Below are positions 26,608-34,405 of a stretch of DNA of 40,733 nt, piece by piece. The stretch is from RFSX01 sp964567435. GTDB lineage: Bacteria > Bacteroidota > Bacteroidia > Chitinophagales > Saprospiraceae. A program made the translations under genes and the position numbers. Positions within the stretch are counted from its first letter, which is position 1. Each line of letters opens with the position of its first letter. The stretch spans positions 1 through 40,733 of the forward strand of contig CAZMMQ010000031.1 in assembly GCA_964567435.1 (NCBI GenBank), given 5' to 3'. A model generated the notes under the pieces. That model worked only from the letters and a program-made list of their open reading frames with translations. It made no database searches and had not been told where the DNA came from.

Positions 26608-27803
26608 TTTGGCGGTATCACATATTCATTCCATTGTTTGTTTTAATGCAGTTTTCTTGCAAGGAGAATCTGACATCTATTGAAAAACAAACTGTTGGTG
26701 ATGTAGAGTTACTCTTTAAGCACCAAAAAAAACCTAAGGTTGGAGAAGACTTGTTAGTGATTGTAACCAGTGCTGTGAAGAAAAATATTCCTATGACTCT
26801 AGTGATGAACTCTGGTCTTGGAGTTAGGACATACGATATATTGACTCAAGTAAAATTGGTTATTCCAGATACTCATCTTACCGAATCTGGACGGTATACC
26901 TTTACAGTACTGTATGCAGGAGAAGTACAAGCAGTAGAACACATTAGTCTAGATGCTGGACAAATTGTCAATCCACTGGACTTATATACAGGCCCAAGGT
27001 CTATTCTAGTAGGTGGCAAACAAAATACCATGGTCACGACGATTCCAACTGACCAATATGATAATGGAATCACTAAAAAAACAACTATTCAGGTGAGCAC
27101 AGACAGATCTAGTTCAGATTCCAAAAAGGTAAGTATTAAAAACCTACTAGCAGTATATAAATTATCTTCTGACAATCAGTCCAAAATAATCACAGCTGGT
27201 GTATCTAAAGGTGAAAAATCATCTAAAGCCCAAGCGATCTCTCAGGAACCAGATTGGGCTGTCAATTTTAAAATTGAGATAGTTGATAAATATCCCTACG
27301 CAGATAATAATCATTACACTAAGCTTAGAACAAATAAACTGACAGATACCTATGGTAATCAGATTACAAATGGGACCTTGGTGACCTTTGATATTACATC
27401 TAATGATGGATCCAAATCAAAATATAATAGCATCGTTCTAGACGGATATGCAAGTGTGAGTATTAGAAACCCAAGTCGACCAACATTCTTACTTATTAAT
27501 GCTTCTATAGGCCCTTACAGTCAGAGCAATGAAATTAACGTAGAATATACATCTATTATTAAGCGGATTCCATTCAGATTTGATCAAGCAAACATGATGC
27601 TCGAAATAGGACCAATAGTAGCTCATGAGGGACAATTCATACCCGATGGCACTGAAGCCATGCTAAGAACAAAGAATGAGGAGACTAGGATTGAAGTTAT
27701 CGATGGAGAATGCAAATTCAATCTTAAGGAATTAGGTCTTTCAGATATACAAACTCTGTATTTAAATATTAGTGGACTAGAACAGAAGATTGTGATTAAA
27801 TGA
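26604..27803 (+). CDS. Lipoprotein with two invasin/Big_1-like segments
   Basis: A 399-residue lipoprotein: MIWRYHIFIPLFVLMQFSCK has a lipobox-like end at Cys19. I see two segments that resemble bacterial Ig-like (Big_1/invasin) folds, recognised by TTIPTDQYDNGITKKT (about 150-165) and LTDTYGNQITNGTLVTFDI (about 247-265). They follow an N-terminal beta-rich domain (about 30-120). No enzyme motif is visible. Its start overlaps the GT-C gene and its end overlaps the following gene, both ATGA overlaps, so the three proteins are probably made in fixed proportion and may form a complex in the periplasm. Such Ig-like modules often act as spacers or binding arms; the partner is unknown. Confidence 0.8.
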   Translation: MIWRYHIFIPLFVLMQFSCKENLTSIEKQTVGDVELLFKHQKKPKVGEDLLVIVTSAVKKNIPMTLVMNSGLGVRTYDILTQVKLVIPDTHLTESGRYTFTVLYAGEVQAVEHISLDAGQIVNPLDLYTGPRSILVGGKQNTMVTTIPTDQYDNGITKKTTIQVSTDRSSSDSKKVSIKNLLAVYKLSSDNQSKIITAGVSKGEKSSKAQAISQEPDWAVNFKIEIVDKYPYADNNHYTKLRTNKLTDTYGNQITNGTLVTFDITSNDGSKSKYNSIVLDGYASVSIRNPSRPTFLLINASIGPYSQSNEINVEYTSIIKRIPFRFDQANMMLEIGPIVAHEGQFIPDGTEAMLRTKNEETRIEVIDGECKFNLKELGLSDIQTLYLNISGLEQKIVIK

Positions 27804-28378
27804 AAGCCTTATTTAAATACAAGCTCTTTTATATTACACTCACGTTAATGACCTTATCGATGGCCATCATTATGTTGTCCAGAGTACTCGGCTATGTACA
27901 TTCCGGAGCGATAACAGAAAATCATTATGAATTAGGTATTGCCCAACTTAAGAATCATAATCCCGAAATGGAGTGGCTGGTAGACGATACAAATATAGAA
28001 GGGACTATCACACATTTACTCAGAAAAGAAATAACAAAAGCTTATAGCGATGCATGGGGTTTGTTAAACCTGAGTATAGTAGAAAATAAGGATCTTGGAT
28101 TAGCAGGATATTATACTAAACCAAAAATAGATGCCATAAATAGTATAAGCTATGATAAGGGCCTAATCATAGAACGATCAGATCTTAATCATCAAATGAA
28201 ACTACACTTTATCTCTTTTGATAATCAGGTTATAAGTTTTACAGATTATGGGGTTATTGTAGAAACAACCTATGCTATCGACAATACACCAATTACTGTC
28301 AGAGATACTTCGGATTACAAAATTATCATGACAAGAAATGATGGTCGCTGGCTAGTCAATAAACTACTGCGGGAATAA
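27800..28378 (+). CDS. Membrane-anchored NTF2-like protein
   Basis: A 192-residue protein with one N-terminal helix (about residues 9-30) and a soluble domain that should face the periplasm. The domain's pattern (ITHLLRKEITKAYSDAWGLL, then GLAGYYTKPKIDAI, and a closing TSDYKIIMTRNDGRWLVNKL) resembles NTF2-like/ARC6 IMS-type folds, with the usual W near the end. No catalytic residues can be identified. It is the last gene of the GT-C operon, starting within the lipoprotein stop (ATGA). The GT-C protein has a segment of similar style in its own C-terminal part, so the two could pair. The fold assignment is tentative. Confidence 0.72.
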   Translation: MKALFKYKLFYITLTLMTLSMAIIMLSRVLGYVHSGAITENHYELGIAQLKNHNPEMEWLVDDTNIEGTITHLLRKEITKAYSDAWGLLNLSIVENKDLGLAGYYTKPKIDAINSISYDKGLIIERSDLNHQMKLHFISFDNQVISFTDYGVIVETTYAIDNTPITVRDTSDYKIIMTRNDGRWLVNKLLRE

Positions 28379-28429
28379 TAAAATTGAGATCATTCTCTAT
28401 ACATTATAAATGTGTCGTGTCAAATCTTA

Positions 28430-28454
28430 AAGTGATCACTATTCTAAATCACTT
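28430..28454. terminator. Weak hairpin between convergent operons
   Basis: AAGTGAT (28430-28436) and ATCACTT (28448-28454) form a 7-bp stem with an 11-nt loop. There is no T-run on either side. It lies in the 92-bp gap between the convergent GT-C and GT4 operons and could end transcription, but the call is weak. Confidence 0.35.
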
Positions 28455-28470
28455 CAATACTAATCCAACC

Positions 28471-29706
28471 TTATTTAGAACCGAGGGCCACTGCTGGTTG
28501 GTATACTGGTCCAATATCCTCAAATGATTTCTCTTTCTTAGATATCAAATTCTCGAAGTGCATTAAGTACCACTCAACAATATCATTCATAGGCAAAGAG
28601 GTAGCAGCTGCATAATTTGCTTCTCCCATCTGACGGCGATATGCTGAATCTAGTAGAAGCGATTCGATAGCGTCCGCCAAGCTCTCTACACTGGCTGGCT
28701 TAAAAAATGCGCCTTGATATCCTTCCTCTTCAATCAACTCTTTTAGATCACCAATATTCGGCAAAACTACCGCTTTGGCAAAACTGCCTGCCTGATGTAA
28801 AACGCCTGAACTTCCTGTGGTAGAGGTATATGGAAACACAACAACTGTACTATTTATAAATATATCAGGAACGTCTTCTTCCTCCACATATCCCCAATAA
28901 GTAACATCAGATACATGGGCATACTTACTCTTGACACTATCCAAGTATCCAATGGCATTGGGATTATCGCTTCCCGCAATGACAATTTCCATTTCTTGTC
29001 CGGTTCGTTTGCGAACTATCTCTACTGCTTCAATAAGTTCTTCCACTTTTTTATAGGTACCAAACTTTCCAAAGGTCATAATGTTTGTTGTTTTTGACTC
29101 TACTTCAGGCGCAGGCGGTATCACATCAAAAGTGCCGTGAGGAATTAATGCCACATTCTTAGCACCATATTTTTTCTCCAATATTCTTACATACTTCGGC
29201 ATTGTCACCACAAGTAAGTTTGACAACAGTAGAAACTTTGTAAGAATAGTGCCAATAAGTCCATATGCCTTTTGCAACAATTTGTTGTCGGTAATCTTTG
29301 CAGATTTGTAGTCCACTGTCTCTGTGATATTATGTAACAACGTTACTGCAGGTACACCAATCATGCGTGAAAGCACTGGCAACAATAAGCCTAGTGCGGC
29401 TATTACCTTTCTATCACCAAAGGACAAGAATTGTATATTGTACAAGACAACGTTAGGCTTCTCTTTTCTCAACGTTCGCAGAATTGCACCAACAGTACCA
29501 AAACCATTAAATGACCAACATGGAATAATTTTAATAATTGTCCCTTGTTCTTCAAGGTCTTCAGGATAACTTTCAGATATTCTATCAGATAGAATGACTA
29601 TCTCTTTTACATTCTCTTTATTAACAAAGTTCTTAACAAGATGAAAGGCATACTCATTAAGTGTACCTTTACTAGGTGGATATGGACTAACAATTGCAAT
29701 TTTCAT
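28471..29706 (-). CDS. GT4-family glycosyltransferase
   Basis: A 411-residue GT-B fold glycosyltransferase. MKIAIVSPYPPSKGTLNEYA is the N-terminal donor/acceptor strand and glycine-rich loop. FGKFGTYKKVEELIEA (about 213-228) starts the C-terminal Rossmann half. STTGSSGVLHQAGSFAKAVV (about 293-312) is the acidic/phosphate-binding region, and here the usual glutamate of the E-x7-E pair is not obvious. Family 4 enzymes retain anomeric configuration and add sugars from nucleotide donors in the cytoplasm. The start overlaps the stop of the flippase gene (ATGA), so it is coupled to it and probably adds a sugar to the lipid-linked glycan that the flippase moves. Last gene of the six-gene run. Confidence 0.87.
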   Translation of the reverse strand: MKIAIVSPYPPSKGTLNEYAFHLVKNFVNKENVKEIVILSDRISESYPEDLEEQGTIIKIIPCWSFNGFGTVGAILRTLRKEKPNVVLYNIQFLSFGDRKVIAALGLLLPVLSRMIGVPAVTLLHNITETVDYKSAKITDNKLLQKAYGLIGTILTKFLLLSNLLVVTMPKYVRILEKKYGAKNVALIPHGTFDVIPPAPEVESKTTNIMTFGKFGTYKKVEELIEAVEIVRKRTGQEMEIVIAGSDNPNAIGYLDSVKSKYAHVSDVTYWGYVEEEDVPDIFINSTVVVFPYTSTTGSSGVLHQAGSFAKAVVLPNIGDLKELIEEEGYQGAFFKPASVESLADAIESLLLDSAYRRQMGEANYAAATSLPMNDIVEWYLMHFENLISKKEKSFEDIGPVYQPAVALGSK

Positions 29707-30983
29707 GGCGATAAATGTTGTAATTCGTAATTGGAAACTGAGTGCTCAGGCTCTATATTTGCAGGCCTTGACATAGCCTTATTTGAAATCAATTTATAAA
29801 TCATCATCGCGACAAGCATAATACTTAGTACACAGATTTGAATCCAGATAACTTGTAACATAGATCCATGGAATAAGCTAATTGTAGCTATCTGCATGAC
29901 ACCAAATACCAAGGCGATGATGACAGGAACATATTTTTCTAAGGACAGATAATAGTATACAAATACATTGGCGCAGGCAAAGAGACTAGTAGCCAAAGTG
30001 TATAGATAGAGATAACCAGAGATGGAGAGATAATTTACTCCAAAAGCGTGTAGTATTATCCAATCGCCAAATAAATACATTACCACCGTTGTACAACCAC
30101 AAAGTCCAGCCACAATAAACATAGCTCTCCAGAAATACATCACATGTGGTTTGCCTTCTTTCTCCAATTTGATCACTTTAGGAAATAGTACCATAACCAC
30201 TGACCACGTCAAAAAAAATATAGCTTTGCCCAGTGTGGCCAAAGAGGCATATAGTCCAGCTTCATTTGCGTCAAAATAATGTTTGACAAGTATTATATCT
30301 CCATTATTAATAAGGACTTGACTGAGTTCATATAGAATTGTCATCCATACAAAGGCCAATAATTGTTCTTGACTTAATCGACTTTCCTTCTCTCTAGGTA
30401 TACTAACTTGATATACTGCGACAACAACAACAAATGAAGACAAGAATCCAATACTTACAAGTTCAGAGAAACTATGACCAATCATATAAATCAATGCAAT
30501 AGTACCTGCAACTCTAACTATCATCTCTACCACATAGGTCATTGCTAGTCGCCCAAATTGTTGGCGACCTTGTATGATGCCACGCTGCACACATAAGCCC
30601 ATATAAAAGGGTAAGCCTACAAATACAATCATCAAAGAATGAGGAGAAATAAACTGTAAGTAATTTTGGATATACCCTGAAGCGAAAACTAACATCAATG
30701 CAATGACCGTAGCAAAGATCCAGACTTTTGACCGAAGTGTCGATAGCCAACCATTTTCTTTCTCTGCCTCCAATTTCGCAGCAATCATCTGCACACCCAA
30801 ACCTAAAAAAGAAAATATCATAACCATTACTGCCAAGATATTTGCCTCCGAAAATCCTTCTGGACCTAACCATCTGGCTAGAATGACATTGAGACCATAA
30901 TTAAATATATTGACAATAAGTGTTGCCAACAATAGCATGACCTCACTGTACTTATCTAACCAATATGATAATTCTTTCTTCAC
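29703..30983 (-). CDS. Wzx-like oligosaccharide flippase (MOP superfamily), GTG start
   Basis: Polytopic inner-membrane protein of 426 residues, expected to have about 12 helices. It would flip lipid-linked sugar units to the periplasmic side. The N-terminal pattern NYGLNVILARWLGPEGFSEAN is typical of polysaccharide-biosynthesis MOP transporters, and the central charged KLEKEGK segment is the usual cytoplasmic loop between halves. The start is a GTG at 30983 followed by MKKELSYWLDKYSEV; the first ATG is at codon 16, already at the first helix. It starts 19 bp after the STAS gene stop and overlaps the GT4 gene. No Wzy-type polymerase is recognised nearby. Confidence 0.88.
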   Translation of the reverse strand: MKKELSYWLDKYSEVMLLLATLIVNIFNYGLNVILARWLGPEGFSEANILAVMVMIFSFLGLGVQMIAAKLEAEKENGWLSTLRSKVWIFATVIALMLVFASGYIQNYLQFISPHSLMIVFVGLPFYMGLCVQRGIIQGRQQFGRLAMTYVVEMIVRVAGTIALIYMIGHSFSELVSIGFLSSFVVVVAVYQVSIPREKESRLSQEQLLAFVWMTILYELSQVLINNGDIILVKHYFDANEAGLYASLATLGKAIFFLTWSVVMVLFPKVIKLEKEGKPHVMYFWRAMFIVAGLCGCTTVVMYLFGDWIILHAFGVNYLSISGYLYLYTLATSLFACANVFVYYYLSLEKYVPVIIALVFGVMQIATISLFHGSMLQVIWIQICVLSIMLVAMMIYKLISNKAMSRPANIEPEHSVSNYELQHLSP

Positions 30984-31002
30984 TCGAATCTGGTCGATAT
31001 AA

Positions 31003-31335
31003 TTAGGATTGGATTAATTCTACATTAAAGTAGTCGTGCAACTTGGTTAAATGCATAAACTCGTGAGCGGGATGGTTAGGTTTGCTCAGTAGCACTAGTC
31101 GCTCCCCTATGGCATTGGCCTTTCGATGGGCCATAGTCAACGTATTCACTCCAGTTATGTCAATGCGATTGAGATCTCTTATGTCTATATAGCATTCTAG
31201 AGGACATTCCTCTAATAAGTGAAATAAATCTCTTTTCAATTCTAAAGCACCTTTACCTGTCAGATCTCCGGACAATATAACCGTCAATCTATCTTCTTGG
31301 CTATCTATCTTTTTGTGTAGTTTCATCTTCATCAT
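31003..31335 (-). CDS. STAS-domain protein (anti-anti-sigma-like)
   Basis: A 110-residue single STAS domain. ILSGDLTGKGALELKRDL is the first strand-helix unit. YIDIRDLNRIDITGVNTLTM (about 58-77 counting from the ATG at 31335) carries the site usually phosphorylated in SpoIIAA-like proteins, normally D-S/T-S-G. Here it reads DITG, so Thr occupies the phospho-acceptor position. Such proteins bind anti-sigma factors or act as switches on partner proteins. I prefer the ATG at 31335 to the upstream TTG at 31350. It sits between the outer-membrane barrel gene (84 bp upstream) and the flippase gene, an unusual place for a regulator and suggestive of control of the same polysaccharide machinery. Confidence 0.85.
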   Translation of the reverse strand: MMKMKLHKKIDSQEDRLTVILSGDLTGKGALELKRDLFHLLEECPLECYIDIRDLNRIDITGVNTLTMAHRKANAIGERLVLLSKPNHPAHEFMHLTKLHDYFNVELIQS

Positions 31336-31419
31336 TTTTTTAACCTGCAATTAATAGCTGGTCACATTTACTTCATTTTTTATTGGATAGATATAAATGA
31401 ATTGAGTTAGGATTGTCAG

Positions 31420-32967
31420 TTAGAATCGATAGTTTAATTTTAGTTTTACTTCGTTGTAAGAAAATAATCCAAGTAAGTTAGTGGCTGCAGCATCAGCGGC
31501 TAGGTAACTACCTTCCACACCAAAACCATTCTTAAAATGATATCCCAATTTTCCTTCTATACGTGTCGTTGCTCTTGGGCCTGACCCATTAATCCGTTCA
31601 CTGCCAAAAGAAGCTTGGAAAGCATACTTTACTGCGGAAGGAGTGGTATCGTTATCTATACGCATAAATCCTTCTAGCAAGTGATATGATTCTGGGCTGA
31701 AGTAAAATATATTTCTCTCCAGAAAGGATATATAATTATGGCTGATCCCTACTTTTACGATTGGATCTTTTGTGATCATATAATACAATGAGTTATAACT
31801 GAATCGACGAATATTTCTATCCGAATGGGTTGTAAGGATACCGTTAGAATATAAACCCAACCGAGGGGTAATCAATACGTTAAAAGCTCCAGATATATGA
31901 TTGGCCTGAATTTGCTGGTTAATTAAATCCACACCGTAATTATAATATTCGGTAGAATAACCAAGCTTAGCATATACTCTCTGAGAAGGAAATAATTCTA
32001 CAGCAGCGTTCGTCATAAAAAGACTCGATTGGACTTCGTTTGATCTTATAGTAAGATAATCAATTCCAAAATGAAGATATATTTTATCACTCATAATAAA
32101 GCGATCTGACAAACCAAGCCTTTGAATATCAGCTGTATTATTTTCAATTATATAACTCTCTTGCATAGACCCCCTAAGACTGAACCTATGTCTATCCGCT
32201 ACTGGAATATCAACACCAACTGTATACAATCCGGTTTTGTTACTCTCGCCATCAGAGACATATTTATATTCACCAAAAACATGTTTTTTCCCAGCTGCAA
32301 TTACCTGTTGGTTTAGCTCATCCACTTTTGTGGCACCTTCTTTCCAATCAGATATATTGTCCAAAAGATTTTTTGCCTCAGTGTAATAGCCTTTTTTATA
32401 CAATTCGAATGCGCGGGCCAGGCTGATATGATTTTTTGAATTGAGCGCCGTTGGATCATGTTCATTAATGACTAATGCCTTAGTAATGTATTCTAACGCT
32501 ATCTCATTCTTTTGCATAGATGCATGCGCATGGGCATATCCTACAGTGGCTACAAAGTTGTCTGGTTCTCCACTCAATACAGATTCATAGACTTCAAGAG
32601 CAAACTCAGGCTCCTTATTCCACATATATGCCTCTGCTATGTTAAGCTCTATTTCTGTATCATTAGGATATTTCGCATCTAATGCTTGAAGGTAATTGAG
32701 TGCCTCTACTGGTCTACCTCCCAAGCCTACCGCTCTGGCATGACAAATCCTTGCTGTCTTATCGTGCACATCAAAGAAATCTTCAAAAAATAATTCTGCT
32801 TTGCTAAATTGATTAGACGCCAATAGATCAAATCCAAATTGGAGTGGATCTTGGGCGACTGCGTCATTAGGTACAAAACACCATATAGCACATATTATCA
32901 CGACAATAGCCCTTAGTCTGTTGGTACTAAAGGACTTAAAAAAGTTTTCTTCTTTATGTTTTATCAT
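31420..32967 (-). CDS. TPR-repeat plus outer-membrane beta-barrel protein, probable glycan export porin
   Basis: A 515-residue exported protein: signal peptide (basic start, hydrophobic RAIVVIICAIWCF, cleavage near DAVAQ), about four to five TPR repeats in residues 40-210 (VEALNYLQALDAKYPNDTEI, ALEVYESVLSGEPDNFVATV), then about 280 residues of beta strands ending LKLNYRF with a terminal phenylalanine. The periplasmic TPR plus barrel layout resembles export proteins such as PgaA, BcsC or PelB, and also YaiO-type proteins. At this size the barrel is probably 14-16 strands. Its neighbours, a flippase and GT4, support a role in export or anchoring of an exopolysaccharide. It lies 75 bp downstream of the response-regulator gene. 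Confidence 0.82.
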   Translation of the reverse strand: MIKHKEENFFKSFSTNRLRAIVVIICAIWCFVPNDAVAQDPLQFGFDLLASNQFSKAELFFEDFFDVHDKTARICHARAVGLGGRPVEALNYLQALDAKYPNDTEIELNIAEAYMWNKEPEFALEVYESVLSGEPDNFVATVGYAHAHASMQKNEIALEYITKALVINEHDPTALNSKNHISLARAFELYKKGYYTEAKNLLDNISDWKEGATKVDELNQQVIAAGKKHVFGEYKYVSDGESNKTGLYTVGVDIPVADRHRFSLRGSMQESYIIENNTADIQRLGLSDRFIMSDKIYLHFGIDYLTIRSNEVQSSLFMTNAAVELFPSQRVYAKLGYSTEYYNYGVDLINQQIQANHISGAFNVLITPRLGLYSNGILTTHSDRNIRRFSYNSLYYMITKDPIVKVGISHNYISFLERNIFYFSPESYHLLEGFMRIDNDTTPSAVKYAFQASFGSERINGSGPRATTRIEGKLGYHFKNGFGVEGSYLAADAAATNLLGLFSYNEVKLKLNYRF

Positions 32968-33042
32968 ACTCTGATCACAACAGGTTACACTATTCTATTC
33001 TTTGTATTTCTATAAGTTTTGGTGCTTGAGCATTGGATTGAG

Positions 33043-33741
33043 CTATATGATATTGATACTATTCATAAGGATAGGTTTGTGGGCTCTACTGATAGGAATC
33101 ACCTTTTCTCCTATTACTAATGAGTTGTCTTCTATATCCACGATTTTATCCATATTGACAATAAAAGACCGATGCACTTTCATAAATCTAGAATACTTCA
33201 ATCGATCTGCCAAGGCTTTAAGTGCACCATAAATGACATGCATCCTTTCTGTCGTGATGACTTTTATATAATCACCAACATTCTCAAAGTAGAGAATTTG
33301 ATCATAAGGAAGACGTACATATTTGCCATCGCATTTAATGTAGAATTCCTTTGACTCTGAGCCTAGCCGAGCATTATTGCGCTGTTCAAAATTTTTCTGA
33401 ATTTTTTCTACCGTCTTTCCAAATCTATTGATACCGATAGGTTTAGCCAAGAAGTCTGTAACATCATAATCATAGGCATCTACAGCGTACTTCATATTAG
33501 CGGTTGTGATGACAACCTGTGGCATATAGGTTAGGGTTTCCATCACTTCTAATCCACTCATATCTGGCATCTCCATATCCAAAAACATCAAATCAATTTT
33601 TTCATTGGTCATGAATTCCAAAGCTGGCAGTCCGTTAGAAAATGAATTGATGACATTGATACAATCTGTCGAAGAGCAATACTGCTCTAATACAGCTGCC
33701 TCCATTGGGTTATCCTCAACAACAATAGTTCTTATACTCAT
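33043..33741 (-). CDS. LytTR-family response regulator
   Basis: A 232-residue two-domain regulator. The receiver domain (1-120) has the acidic pocket E9/D10, the phosphorylated Asp55 in MFLDMEMPDMSG, the switch Thr in VITTA and the conserved Lys in FLAKPI. The LytTR DNA-binding domain (about 130-230) is marked by LYFENVGDYIKVIT and KVHRSFIVNMDKI. It would bind DNA as a dimer when phosphorylated. No histidine kinase is adjacent; the only partner in sight is the Hpt protein, whose stop overlaps its start (ATGA). It probably controls the glycan genes downstream. Confidence 0.94.
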   Translation of the reverse strand: MSIRTIVVEDNPMEAAVLEQYCSSTDCINVINSFSNGLPALEFMTNEKIDLMFLDMEMPDMSGLEVMETLTYMPQVVITTANMKYAVDAYDYDVTDFLAKPIGINRFGKTVEKIQKNFEQRNNARLGSESKEFYIKCDGKYVRLPYDQILYFENVGDYIKVITTERMHVIYGALKALADRLKYSRFMKVHRSFIVNMDKIVDIEDNSLVIGEKVIPISRAHKPILMNSINII

Positions 33742-34169
33742 TTCAGGGAATTTAATTGTGATTCAATTCGCTTTAGCTCTTCCATGATGATTCCATACTT
33801 GTCATCCAGAAGGGCCTTGAGTTTGGTATATTGGTCGGTTACTTCTTCAGAGTGGTTAATTGCAGAGAGTTCTAATTGGCAAGTAAGATCAGATAGCTCA
33901 GGCAATCCAACCCAGCTAAAGTTATACTTGATTTTGTGGGTAACAGTTTGAATAACCGCATAATCCATATGGCTTATGCTAGATTCCAATTCTTGGATAT
34001 CAGAATCAATATTATCAATGAATGTACTAAACATTTTGCGACCAAAAGCGAGGTTTTTACCAAAGTTTTGGTCTAGTAGATTCGTGTCCAAATTGGGGTT
34101 AAAGTGGAATTTTCCTTCATTAATTGAAGTAGGCTCATGCTTATTAGCAGTGGCTATTTGGGATTTCAT
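33738..34169 (-). CDS. Hpt-domain phosphotransfer protein
   Basis: A 143-residue alpha-helical protein with a histidine phosphotransfer domain over about residues 30-143. The helix carrying the phosphorylated histidine reads VTHKIKYNFSWVGLPELSDL, with His78 and Lys81 in the HxxK position. The glycine that usually follows that lysine is replaced by tyrosine. The function is to pass phosphate from a hybrid kinase to a response regulator, here most likely the LytTR protein encoded immediately downstream with an ATGA overlap. The kinase must be elsewhere. GAGGTG 8 bp before the ATG is a plausible ribosome binding site, uncommon in this phylum. It appears to be the first gene of the six-gene run. 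Confidence 0.86.
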   Translation of the reverse strand: MKSQIATANKHEPTSINEGKFHFNPNLDTNLLDQNFGKNLAFGRKMFSTFIDNIDSDIQELESSISHMDYAVIQTVTHKIKYNFSWVGLPELSDLTCQLELSAINHSEEVTDQYTKLKALLDDKYGIIMEELKRIESQLNSLK

Positions 34170-34342
34170 AACAACACCTCATAGTGGACACCAAAGGCAT
34201 CCTAATTCTCAAAATATTCTACATATATAAGACACATTCTCATATATAGCACCCCTAGATAGTGGCCATTATATCCCCTTAGATGGGTAATATATTCCTC
34301 TTAACTCCTTGAATGACAAATAGGTGACAATTCTATATAGGC

Positions 34343-34379
34343 AAAAAAAATAGGGACAGATCAAAATGACCCATCCCTA
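34343..34379 (-). terminator. Strong rho-independent terminator of the DUF937-OmpA gene
   Basis: On the minus strand a 13-bp stem (34379-34367 with 34363-34351, including three G-U pairs) with a 3-nt loop is followed by eight T residues (34350-34343). It lies 27 bp past the stop of the DUF937-OmpA gene and separates it from the Hpt operon. Confidence 0.92.
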
Positions 34380-34405
34380 CAGGATATAGTTAAATCTTTA
34401 TGCTG

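Noticed and set aside
29324..29569. Plus-strand frames inside the GT4 and flippase genes
   Set aside because: They are antisense shadows of well-supported genes with clear motifs and overlap-coupled starts.
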